DNA from: JAFDVL01 sp043736395
Lineage (GTDB): Bacteria; Acidobacteriota; Blastocatellia; RBC074
Assembly: GCA_043736395.1 (NCBI GenBank)
Contig: JAYTCQ010000402.1
Coordinates: forward strand, 1 to 61,273
Length of the DNA: 61,273 bases
Direction: 5' to 3'
Of this stretch, positions 15,670 to 23,712 are shown one piece after another; position 1 is the stretch's first letter, and each line of letters starts with the position of its first letter. Both the position numbers and the translations under genes were made by a program. The notes below the pieces were generated by a model, which was not told where the DNA came from, did not search any database, and saw nothing but the letters and a program-made list of their open reading frames with translations.

Positions 15670-16896
15670 ATGACCAATGAAGCGATTCTTGCGCTGGAAG
15701 ATGGGCGCATCTTTCGTGGCACAGCTTGCGGCGCCGTCGGAGAGCGCACCGGAGAAATTGTATTCAATACTTCGATGGCAGGCTATCAGGAAATTCTCAC
15801 CGATCCATCTTATGCCGGACAAATCGTGACAATGACGTATCCGCAGATTGGAAACTATGGCGTCAATCCTGAAGACGTTGAATCGCGTCGTCCATTCATT
15901 GAAGGATTTGTCGTCCGTGAAATGTCCGAAGTTACTTCCAACTGGCGCGCTACGATGTCGCTTGATGATTATCTGAAGGAATACGGCATCGTCGGAATTT
16001 CTGAAATTGATACCCGTGCGCTGGTTCGCCACATCCGCGAAAAAGGCGCGATGCGCGCCTGCATTTCTTCCGTAGACCTGGACGAAAAAAGTTTAATTGC
16101 CAAAGCCCAGGCCGCTCCGTCAATGCTCGGCAGAAATTTAGTAGATGAAGTCACCTGCGGCGACAGCTACGAATGGTCAGAAGCGATTGAAGTAATCGCC
16201 GGAGAAAGATTGCCGCGTACCGAGGAGCTGGACGAGTTCGCCGTGAATTTTACACCCAACGAAGCTCTGGAAATGAGCGGCACCATCAACACAGAATCCT
16301 TCCACGTAGTCGCTTACGATTTCGGCATTAAATATTTCATCCTGCGCTATCTGGCTGCGCTTGGTTGCCGCGTCACAGTAGTTCCCGCCCGTACTTCCGC
16401 CGCTGATGTTTTAGCCATGAATCCTGACGGCGTATTTTTATCGAATGGCCCCGGCGATCCGGCTGCGCTTGAACCAATCATTAACGAGATCAAAAAACTG
16501 GTCGGACAAAAACCAATGTTTGGAATTTGTTTAGGACATCAACTTTTAGGATCAGCATTTGGCGGGACAACTTTTAAATTAAAATTCGGACATCGCGGAG
16601 GCAATCAGCCAATCAAAAATACGCGTACCGACAAAATCGAAATCGCCGCCCACAATCACGGTTTCGCGGTAGACCCAAACAGTCTGAATCAAGACGAAAT
16701 CGAACTGACGCACTGGAATATCAACGACCAAACCTTAGCCGGAATCCGTCATCGGACACTGCCCGTATTTTCCGTGCAATACCATCCCGAAGCCGGCCCC
16801 GGCCCGCACGATTCAGCATATTTATTTCACGAGTTTATTGCGGATATGAAAGCCTTCCGCGATGGTGTGAAGCAAAAGGGGCAAGGGCAGAGTTAA
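15670..16896 (+). CDS. carA: Carbamoyl-phosphate synthase small subunit
   Basis: A 408-residue glutaminase subunit that supplies ammonia to CarB for carbamoyl phosphate, used in pyrimidine and arginine synthesis. The N-terminal small-subunit domain runs from ALEDGRIFRGTA to about residue 150 (TSMAGYQEILTDPSY is a typical block). The C-terminal class I glutamine amidotransferase domain has Cys287 in FGICLGHQLLG and the His/Glu in QYHPEAGPGPHD. Length is normal. AGAGGA lies 13 nt before the ATG. No carB is adjacent; the next gene faces the other way, so carB is elsewhere. The C-terminal residues GQGQS are unremarkable. Confidence 0.96.
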   Translation: MTNEAILALEDGRIFRGTACGAVGERTGEIVFNTSMAGYQEILTDPSYAGQIVTMTYPQIGNYGVNPEDVESRRPFIEGFVVREMSEVTSNWRATMSLDDYLKEYGIVGISEIDTRALVRHIREKGAMRACISSVDLDEKSLIAKAQAAPSMLGRNLVDEVTCGDSYEWSEAIEVIAGERLPRTEELDEFAVNFTPNEALEMSGTINTESFHVVAYDFGIKYFILRYLAALGCRVTVVPARTSAADVLAMNPDGVFLSNGPGDPAALEPIINEIKKLVGQKPMFGICLGHQLLGSAFGGTTFKLKFGHRGGNQPIKNTRTDKIEIAAHNHGFAVDPNSLNQDEIELTHWNINDQTLAGIRHRTLPVFSVQYHPEAGPGPHDSAYLFHEFIADMKAFRDGVKQKGQGQS

Positions 16897-16905
16897 GAAT
16901 TAGAC

Positions 16906-16952
16906 ACAAGATTAACAAGTATTTTCTCGTGAAGCCTGCTTGTTAATCTTGT
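16906..16952. repeat. Inverted repeat after carA
   Basis: Arms ACAAGATTAACAAG (16906-16919) and CTTGTTAATCTTGT (16939-16952) are perfect 14-bp complements with a 19-bp loop. Downstream, TCCTGTAAA is repeated in a 9-bp step with variation (to about 16985). It lies between carA and the convergent serpin gene and may act as a terminator, although no strong T-run follows on the plus strand. Confidence 0.75.
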
Positions 16953-16995
16953 CTTAAAATCCTGTAAATCGTGTAAATCCTGTCTGAAAAAATCT

Positions 16996-18399
16996 TCACC
17001 CAAAAATCTTTTTCCTGAAAATTATCAGCCCTGCCACCATAATAAAAACACCAACGAGAGCCAGCCACATTTTATTGAAACCGGCTTTTGGTTGATCCGC
17101 TTCATTCACAAATTTTCTGGGCGCAGATTGCGCATTCGTAGCGGACAAAATTTCAGATTTGAAATCAATTGTTTTTTCGCTTGGGTTGGTCACGCGTCCC
17201 ATAAACAAAATTGAATTCGTAGCGGTTTCACGAATCAAAAATATGAACGGATGATCGGCACGGAAAACAGGAGGTGGTGGTGGGGGTGACCCAAAACCCG
17301 CAGCGCCAGCCACTCCACCTATAGCGCTGACAGCAGCGGCTTCTGTCTCTTTTTCATTAACTTTGAGAAACGTTTTTTGAATGGCGGAACTGAGTTTTAC
17401 GCCGCGCGGATCATTGGCGATTCCTGAAAAATCTGCGGTGTCTTGAAAGGCAAGCGGCATTCCTAAATTCGATAAAAATTCTTTGAGAGATAAGCTGGCA
17501 TTGAATTCAAATTTTGGTAAGTGAAGTTCAACTTCCTGTTGATGTAAGTCAGAAATGTATTTTTCTAAAAGGTCGGCATTTAGCTGTTTTTCTAGGGATC
17601 CAATTCTATCACGCTCTTTCGGAAGCAAGACAATCATTGAATATTTTCCATCACTATACGGCAACTCAATTGCTTGCAATAAAGCATCAGCAAAATAGGG
17701 AAAATAATCAGTCTGATTCATCATCGGCGCAGAAATTTTTTGTGTTTTATCCAACCAGAAATCGTCCGGCTCAGTCGAGTATTCACTAAACTCATTTTCC
17801 CATCGCCCGTGAAAATAAACCGCATTTGCCAAAACCAACAACGAATCAGAATTGAAAGAATTTGCCTGTACTAAATTCTTGATGCGTCCGTTGGTGTTTT
17901 GCTCAGCCCACGCATTAATCGCCGAAGCCACTGCTTGCGGGTTTGCCGCAAAATCTACGGTTTGCAATTCGCTTTTGTAATTCGTGCGGAGCAAATCCTG
18001 ATAGGTCGGCAAAATCGTTAATCCTTGTTGTCCCCACAAAGCATTGGCAATCGCGAGCTGCGTTTGTTTGTCATTGGTCGCAAGTTGGTTCAATAACAAT
18101 GCATATTCGCCATGCAAATTTTTCTGGTTTGGGTTTAATCGTAACACTTCCGCAATCTGATCTGCGGTTGTGCCTTTCGCTCCACCTAAGACCATTGCCA
18201 ATGCTGCCGAAAGACTGAACGGAGAGAAGAAAATATTGCCATTTTTCTTGCTCATTTCCGCGTACGCTTTAAGCGCAAATTCATTGTTGCTTTTGACTAT
18301 TGCTTTGGTTTCTTCGCGCATAGGTTTTGTTTGAGAAAAGCTAACTTGTGGTAACAGTAGAATAAGTAAAAGAAAAATTATTGGCTGAGATTTATTCAT
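16996..18399 (-). CDS. Serpin with C-terminal transmembrane anchor
   Basis: A 467-residue protein with an N-terminal signal peptide (PIIFLLLILLLPQVSFS) and a full serpin fold (about residues 35-408). Serpins trap target proteases covalently by a loop-insertion change. Hallmarks are NIFFSPFSLSAALAMVLGGAKG, the ANAVYFHGRWENEF block, and the closing RADHPFIFLIRETATNSILFMGRV. The reactive loop begins with the inhibitory hinge NEKETEAAAVSA (P17 = Glu349 with the usual count) and has an unusual SPPPPPP run before the end. If the canonical 17-residue hinge applies, P1 falls near Gly365, which would favour elastase-like proteases. After residue 408 an extra 59 residues end in a hydrophobic helix (MWLALVGVFIMVAGLIIF) with basic flank. 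It is 15 bp after the DUF58 gene. Confidence 0.92.
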   Translation of the reverse strand: MNKSQPIIFLLLILLLPQVSFSQTKPMREETKAIVKSNNEFALKAYAEMSKKNGNIFFSPFSLSAALAMVLGGAKGTTADQIAEVLRLNPNQKNLHGEYALLLNQLATNDKQTQLAIANALWGQQGLTILPTYQDLLRTNYKSELQTVDFAANPQAVASAINAWAEQNTNGRIKNLVQANSFNSDSLLVLANAVYFHGRWENEFSEYSTEPDDFWLDKTQKISAPMMNQTDYFPYFADALLQAIELPYSDGKYSMIVLLPKERDRIGSLEKQLNADLLEKYISDLHQQEVELHLPKFEFNASLSLKEFLSNLGMPLAFQDTADFSGIANDPRGVKLSSAIQKTFLKVNEKETEAAAVSAIGGVAGAAGFGSPPPPPPVFRADHPFIFLIRETATNSILFMGRVTNPSEKTIDFKSEILSATNAQSAPRKFVNEADQPKAGFNKMWLALVGVFIMVAGLIIFRKKIFG

Positions 18400-18414
18400 A
18401 TAAAGTTTCCAATA

Positions 18415-19776
18415 TTACAAATCGTCAAAATAAACCACATGCGAACTCCGCCAAATATTCGCTGGAATTGAGCCACGTACAGCGGAAGTCAGCAAGATTT
18501 TGAATTCGTCGTCGGCTAAGGCGGGGAGGCGTTGTAATAAATTGGCAGGATCGTCTTCAGGTTTTTCAGCGGTAAAAGGCACGACACGCGCTAACTGTTT
18601 GAGCATGGCATAACGATGATCGTTGTCGCGTCCGAATTGTGAATCGTATTCGCTCAGCATTAATCGTACGTCAGCGCCTTCGTCGAGGAAATGTGTGAGC
18701 AGGCTGGCGGCAAGAGTGACAGCTTTTTCGAAAGCAGAAGTTCGCAGTTCACTGTTCGCAGCATCTTCCTGCGTTCCCTGCTGCCTGGTTTCTTCATACG
18801 TATCCAAAGCAATCGTCACGCGCCAATCATCGTCTCTCGTAAATTCGCGCACCATTAATTTGGAGGCTTTGGCGGTGGCTTTCCAGTCCACGTAACGCGG
18901 ATGATCGGTTGGAGTGTAGTGGCGAATCGCGTACAAATCACTGCCGCTGCCTTTTTGTTCGCTTTCCATTTGCCCGTGCGTGAGCGGCAACAAATGATAA
19001 AAATCATCAAGCGGCAGCGGGTTTGGATAGACAGTGACTTCGCCATTGGCTTCGACGTAGCGGCGGCGTTCGACAAATCCAAACGGAAATCTTGTCGTGA
19101 TCGTAAAGCCGCGTACCGGGAAAACTCCGCGTTTCGTGAAGGTGTGGGTAATGCTGGCTTTGGCTTTGGCTCCGGCAGGGACAATGGCGAAATGCGCTAA
19201 ATCTCCAATGGATTGATCGGGAGTTTTATCTGGCTTGCGAAGCGCGGAACGATTTTCTTTATCTGTCGCGGCAACGACCAACGAAAATGAAGGAAGGAAT
19301 TTTTTTTGATTCGTGAGCGTAGCTTCAAGCTGAGCGGGTTCGCCAGCGAAAATGTGATCTGGAAAACGCAGTGCGACGCTTAAATCTCCGATGCTTAGAC
19401 GTGAAGCGACACCGGAAATTATCATCGTCGCCATCAATGCTGCCAGCACCATATACAGCAAATTATTTCCTGTACTGACCGAAGCAATGGCAACGATTAG
19501 GATGAAAGCGATGAAGAGCCATCCTGCACTCATCACATTCATGGAAAGTCGTGAATGCAGATACTCAAGTTGAACGTTGCGGGCCAGGCGCGGGACGACA
19601 TACAGCAGAATACAGAGTGCGAGTCCGAGAGCGATTTTTGATGATAGAGCAGCGACTTCGTAATCGCCGGAACTGCTGGCGGCAGCCGCGACGAATGCCG
19701 CTGCAATCGCCCCGAAAATTAAAACGGACGAGAAAAAAACGAAACGGAGAAATTTTTTATCCTTTAAAAACTTCAA
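18415..19776 (-). CDS. DUF58-domain membrane protein
   Basis: A 453-residue protein that pairs with MoxR-type ATPases in nearly all bacteria. Two or three TM segments lie at the N-terminus (FVFFSSVLIFGAIAAAFVAA and two more up to about 130). A beta-sandwich follows, then the DUF58 signature near residues 295-340 (IRHYTPTDHPRYVDWKATAKASKLMVREF). The downstream VWA-like domain carries the ALDTYEE block, a degenerate MIDAS. The start is TTG at 19776, preceded by an AGGGA stretch. The role, as the substrate-side partner of a MoxR chaperone, is inferred from the family. Together with the ATPase and the serpin it forms the compact unit 16996-20825. Confidence 0.88.
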   Translation of the reverse strand: MKFLKDKKFLRFVFFSSVLIFGAIAAAFVAAAASSSGDYEVAALSSKIALGLALCILLYVVPRLARNVQLEYLHSRLSMNVMSAGWLFIAFILIVAIASVSTGNNLLYMVLAALMATMIISGVASRLSIGDLSVALRFPDHIFAGEPAQLEATLTNQKKFLPSFSLVVAATDKENRSALRKPDKTPDQSIGDLAHFAIVPAGAKAKASITHTFTKRGVFPVRGFTITTRFPFGFVERRRYVEANGEVTVYPNPLPLDDFYHLLPLTHGQMESEQKGSGSDLYAIRHYTPTDHPRYVDWKATAKASKLMVREFTRDDDWRVTIALDTYEETRQQGTQEDAANSELRTSAFEKAVTLAASLLTHFLDEGADVRLMLSEYDSQFGRDNDHRYAMLKQLARVVPFTAEKPEDDPANLLQRLPALADDEFKILLTSAVRGSIPANIWRSSHVVYFDDL

Positions 19777-19786
19777 AAGAATCCCT

Positions 19787-19870
19787 GGGTCTGTCGAGTC
19801 CTTAGAGTCTGAAGAAGTCGCTACGCGTAGCGGGCTGTTGACCCTAAAGACTCGACAGACTCAATAGACT
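19787..19870. repeat. Inverted repeat with 7-bp units between moxR-like and DUF58 genes
   Basis: Arms GTCTGTCGAGTC (19789-19800) and GACTCGACAGAC (19849-19860) are perfect complements. The flanks continue the pattern in 7-bp steps (GACTCGA CAGACTC AATAGAC), and a small palindrome GCTACGCGTAGC lies in the loop (19820-19831). No protein frame uses it. It resembles the other 7-bp-phased repeats in this window. Confidence 0.8.
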
Positions 19871-19877
19871 TTCCTGA

Positions 19878-20825
19878 CTAAATAGGAACCGGAACATTCT
19901 TCACAATTTCGCTTAAGACGCCTTCCGCTTCTTCGCCTCTTCGCAGTCGGGAAGAATAGCGGGAATTGACGATAATTCGATGACTAAAAACAGGAATCAC
20001 CAGGCGTTTAATGTCATCGGCTAAGCAATAATCACGGTCTTCGGTCAGGGCTAAGGCTTGCGCGGCGCGAAATAATGCCAACGATCCGCGCGGACTAATT
20101 CCTAAATCAAGCAACTCGGAATGACGAGTGGCTTCAACAATTTTCATTAAATAATCCAGCAGGGAATCGTCTACTTTGACGAGTCGGGCGGCTTGTTGTA
20201 ATTCGATTACTTCTTCAGCGGACATGACGGGAGCCATTTGATCAATGGGATGGTTCAGGGACTGACTTCGTAGAATTTGTTTTTCGTTTTCGATTGCCGG
20301 GTAGCCGATCCTGATGCGCATCAGGAAACGATCCAGTTGTGATTCCGGCAGTGGATATGTGCCGTGATGCTCAATTGGATTTTGCGTCGCAAGAACGAGA
20401 AACGGGCGAGGTAAATCATAAGTTCTATTTTCAATCGTGACACGGCCTTCGGCCATCGCTTCGAGCAATGAACTCTGCGTTTTCGGAGTCGTTCGATTGA
20501 TTTCATCCGCGAGCACCACATTGGCGAAAATCGGGCCGGGCTGAAATTCAAAGCGGCTAATTTGCTGGTTGAAAATTGAGACGCCAAGAATATCGGAAGG
20601 CAACAAATCACTGGTGAATTGGATGCGCTGAAAGCTGCAATCCAAAGCGCGTGAAATCGTTTGCGCCAGTGTAGTTTTGCCAACACCGGGGACGTCTTCG
20701 AGTAGAAGGTGACCTCCCGCCAACATTGTAACGATGGACTGGTGAACGGCTTCCGGTTTGCCTTTGATGACAGATTCGATGGCAAGCTGCAATTTTTGCA
20801 GGCTCTCAGTAATGGTGGTTATCAA
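19878..20825 (-). CDS. MoxR-family AAA+ ATPase
   Basis: A 315-residue AAA+ ATPase thought to act as a chaperone in maturation of target proteins, working with DUF58/VWA partners. Walker A is DVPGVGKTTLAQ (about 44-54), Walker B and the adjacent segment are NVVLADEINRTTPKTQSSLLEAM, and the sensor/arginine region includes LATQNPIEHHGTYPLPESQLDRFLMRI. The C-terminal lid ends with a DLGISPRGSLALFRAAQALAL block typical of MoxR. The start is TTG at 20825, with GGAG 8 nt upstream. It is followed 101 bp later by the DUF58 gene, with the 7-bp repeat in the gap. Confidence 0.95.
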   Translation of the reverse strand: MITTITESLQKLQLAIESVIKGKPEAVHQSIVTMLAGGHLLLEDVPGVGKTTLAQTISRALDCSFQRIQFTSDLLPSDILGVSIFNQQISRFEFQPGPIFANVVLADEINRTTPKTQSSLLEAMAEGRVTIENRTYDLPRPFLVLATQNPIEHHGTYPLPESQLDRFLMRIRIGYPAIENEKQILRSQSLNHPIDQMAPVMSAEEVIELQQAARLVKVDDSLLDYLMKIVEATRHSELLDLGISPRGSLALFRAAQALALTEDRDYCLADDIKRLVIPVFSHRIIVNSRYSSRLRRGEEAEGVLSEIVKNVPVPI

Positions 20826-20930
20826 CGCGACTCCGCTAATAAAATCAGGATTGATGGTTCAGGGCGAGGGGGCAAAAAGCAATTTCAAGACAGGCGTGAA
20901 TGTAGCACAGTTAGTGCACGCTTGTAAGTT

Positions 20931-21833
20931 TCAAGTTTCAAGAATATCACTTTCGCCGGGGCTGGCGGGTGCGGTTTCTGGAGCGGAAACTTGAATTGGC
21001 AAAATGCACTTCAGCCGGTAAATCCCGATTTTAATTTCATCGCCGACAGAAAATTCTCTGCGTTCGCCTTGTGGTAATTCACGACCAGCAACTTCGATAG
21101 AGTTGCGGCCTTCACAAATGATTGAAAATTGTTCGCCTTTCCTTTCAATCGTCGCGTGTTTGCGGCTGATTTCAAGGTCGCTGTCAAGCCGCAGATCAAT
21201 CTGAATATCTTTGGCTCCGCGTCCAATTGAAATTGTAGATTTATGACAAGCGAACGTTTCAGGCGATTCGTTATTTCGGGCAAATTCAATTGAAAATAAA
21301 GCCGCCCGCGGACGGACTACGGTGGAAGTTCCTTCACTAACAGGAGCTGCAATCGTTTCTTCATCTTCAGTCGCAGGCAAGGCGACAGGAGCCTTGGATC
21401 GGGGCTTTACTTCAGTTTTTGGAGCAGAACTGTCCCACACGGGCTGCACGCGAAATTGACCTTTTTCCAGAGTGCCGTCCACGCGTAATTCAATCGCGAA
21501 GCTTTTGGTTTGGACTTCTTTATCGCCGACAAGTTCACGGGCACGTTCAGACAGCACGTGAAATAATCCGCGTTGCAATCCATCGCGCTTATCGCCTTGC
21601 CACTGCGAATCATCGGCTTTGCTCAGAAATACTAAATATTCACGAGGAATATAGGTCGGCCCGCCAGGAGGCGTAAACATTTCGCGTTGCATGGCGGCTT
21701 CGACATCGCGAGCGACATTGACGAGGAATTCTTCCCATTCACGGCGCGCCGGTGCGGGTTCGGGCGCGAAGGAAGCAGCTTCTTCACCGTCCAGCCATTT
21801 TCTAAAATCTCCAATAATATTTTTCAATCCCAT
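20931..21833 (-). CDS. DUF3662-like / FHA-domain protein
   Basis: A 300-residue protein with an N-terminal domain (about 1-130) resembling the DUF3662 / FhaA N-terminal domain and a C-terminal FHA domain (about 200-285). FHA domains bind phosphothreonine peptides. Visible FHA features are STISIGRGAKDIQIDL, the SRKHATIERKG block with the Ser-Arg-x-His signature, and the closing beta strands. The middle segment is Ala/Pro/Thr-rich and probably unfolded. FhaA-type proteins are best known from Actinobacteria as partners of Ser/Thr kinases. GGAG lies 8 nt before the ATG. The kinase gene lies 77 bp upstream on the same strand, and a phospho-dependent partnership is a fair inference. Confidence 0.85.
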   Translation of the reverse strand: MGLKNIIGDFRKWLDGEEAASFAPEPAPARREWEEFLVNVARDVEAAMQREMFTPPGGPTYIPREYLVFLSKADDSQWQGDKRDGLQRGLFHVLSERARELVGDKEVQTKSFAIELRVDGTLEKGQFRVQPVWDSSAPKTEVKPRSKAPVALPATEDEETIAAPVSEGTSTVVRPRAALFSIEFARNNESPETFACHKSTISIGRGAKDIQIDLRLDSDLEISRKHATIERKGEQFSIICEGRNSIEVAGRELPQGERREFSVGDEIKIGIYRLKCILPIQVSAPETAPASPGESDILET

Positions 21834-21910
21834 ATTTTCTCCAAAAATATAACTTTGAAAAATGCGCCGTACAGGTTAACAGCCTGCCAACGATTTTAAC
21901 TCATTAATAT

Positions 21911-23485
21911 TTACCACAAACCACGTGATTCAACTTTCACTAGCTTGGCATCGCCGTTGACCCAGCCTTGTTTTTGCGTCGTTGAATGTTCAAAATTCGG
22001 ACTCCAATCACTAATTTCAATTTGAATCCAACCGTTCGGGTCTTTGCTAATCACTTTGTGTTTAGAGCCATTCGGCACAGCGCCCAGTTTATCGAATCTT
22101 GATCCAGGCCCGGAGCGAACATTCAAATCCAAAGCCAGCACTTCAAGTTGTTCGCCGGAAAAGATTTTCGGCGCTGAAGGTTTCGGGACGCTGATGCTGG
22201 GTAGTGAAGCATTTGTAATCCGATGCCGTCGGGCGTACTGATAGACTCCAATTAAGGCGCTCAGAAATAATAATGCCAACGCCGCTACGGCGATTCTTCG
22301 CCACATCGGAGCCATGAACGAATCATTCACCTCAGGGTTATTAGTAACCCTGACAGGTTTTTTTTGAAGTGGTGGCGCTGCTACGACGGGCGCTTTTTCC
22401 GGTGAAGTCAAATCAACTACAAATTTACTTTTTGGCAAAGGCGGAATAGTCGTTTCGTTTTGTAAATGAGATTGAGTAGTTTCAGTTGTGGACAAAAAAT
22501 CGGGTTCCTGCGGCTTAGCTGGCAGGGTTTGCGGAGGCGGCGTAATGACTAATGGCTCCTTGATTTTTGGTCTGACACGAGTGGCATTATCATCCACAGA
22601 TTCCTCATCCGAGCTGCGAAAATTGATGGCAGTGGCTGCAAGTTCATTCCAGAACTCAACCACTGTGGCGTGGCGTTCAGCAGGAGTGTCTGCGGTCGCA
22701 CGGCGCAAGACTTTTAATAACGCTTCGGCATAAGGTTCTGAGGCGAGATTGACTGGTAACGCAGTAATTGGACGGCGATTAAATTCAGAGGGCGTACGTC
22801 CACTGATGACGGTATAAAAACTTTTGGCCAATGAGTAAATATCCGCAGAGGCAGTGAGACGTCCCACATGATTTTTTGATTCATCAGGATGATGTTCAGG
22901 GGGAGCGTAAATGTCGGCTCCGACACGTGTGATTTCAGCGGTGTCATCGCCGGAAATTTTTGCCACTCCAAAATCAGCAACTTTGAGAATTTTATGATCA
23001 CGGCTCAGTAGAAAATTATTAGGTTTTAAATCACGGTGAATGACACCTTTGCTGTGCGCATAAGCCAGCGCTTCACAGACTTGTTTGAAATAACCCAGTC
23101 CTGTTTGCAGGTCAATACAGTTACCCGCGCGGTTCCGACAAAGCCGCAGTAAATCTCCACCTGGCATATATTCCAGCGCCAGATAATGAAAATGGACGCC
23201 ATTCAAATCTGCCGCATTCCCGTGTCCCAGGCGCAAAATAATATGTGGGTGACGAACTGCATCGAGAGCAATCGCTTCGTTCTGAAAATTTTCGAGGAGG
23301 GTACGTTCCAGATCAGCTTCAGGTGTGCCTTGCAAATGCGTATTGAGGGCTTTGATGACGACTTCTTCACTTTGGCGCTGGCGGTCTCGCGCTACAAAAA
23401 TCTCAGCATAGCTGCCCAGACTCAGACGGTCTCGCACCTCATAACGATCATCTACCAAACTGTTTTCGAGCTTAAGTTGGGGCAT
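21911..23485 (-). CDS. Membrane Ser/Thr protein kinase with extracytoplasmic SH3-like domain
   Basis: A 524-residue Hanks-type kinase. The N-terminal catalytic domain (about 15-285) has ATP-site Lys45 in VVIKAL, HRDLKPNNFLL with Asp152, and DFGVAK with Asp171; the activation segment ends with a PPEHHP motif. A Pro/Thr-rich linker follows, then one TM helix (AVAALALLFLSALIGVYQYA, near 385-405) and a C-terminal SH3-like domain (about 435-520: VLALDLNVRSGPGSRFDKLG). This places the sensor outside the cytoplasm; SH3b domains are often cell-wall binding. The domain order is unusual but clear. A kinase, an FHA protein, MoxR, DUF58 and a serpin then lie in series. Confidence 0.92.
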   Translation of the reverse strand: MPQLKLENSLVDDRYEVRDRLSLGSYAEIFVARDRQRQSEEVVIKALNTHLQGTPEADLERTLLENFQNEAIALDAVRHPHIILRLGHGNAADLNGVHFHYLALEYMPGGDLLRLCRNRAGNCIDLQTGLGYFKQVCEALAYAHSKGVIHRDLKPNNFLLSRDHKILKVADFGVAKISGDDTAEITRVGADIYAPPEHHPDESKNHVGRLTASADIYSLAKSFYTVISGRTPSEFNRRPITALPVNLASEPYAEALLKVLRRATADTPAERHATVVEFWNELAATAINFRSSDEESVDDNATRVRPKIKEPLVITPPPQTLPAKPQEPDFLSTTETTQSHLQNETTIPPLPKSKFVVDLTSPEKAPVVAAPPLQKKPVRVTNNPEVNDSFMAPMWRRIAVAALALLFLSALIGVYQYARRHRITNASLPSISVPKPSAPKIFSGEQLEVLALDLNVRSGPGSRFDKLGAVPNGSKHKVISKDPNGWIQIEISDWSPNFEHSTTQKQGWVNGDAKLVKVESRGLW

Positions 23486-23613
23486 AATTTTATGCTGTCA
23501 TCTTCGACTATACACAAATGACTACATAAATTCCTGGACACGCATTCTCTCACAAAACGTTTTCTATTCTTCACAAGTTTCTAAAAAGGGTCAAATCTTC
23601 TGAAGGAGCGGGA

Positions 23614-23694
23614 ATTTTTGCTTTGTCTTTTGGTCTTTGTTTTTGGGAGCAGTGATGAAAATAATAAGCTGCACAAAGACCAAAAATCCAAGAC
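23614..23694. repeat. Inverted repeat with 7-bp units between the kinase and hom genes
   Basis: Arms TTTTGGTCTTTGT (23628-23640) and ACAAAGACCAAAA (23673-23685) are perfect 13-bp complements with a 32-bp loop. The surrounding bases repeat in 7-bp steps (CTTTGTC TTTTGGT CTTTGTT). It may act as a terminator for hom, which ends at 23713 on the minus strand and is transcribed towards it. Confidence 0.75.
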
Positions 23695-23712
23695 CTAACA
23701 CGCTACAATTTC

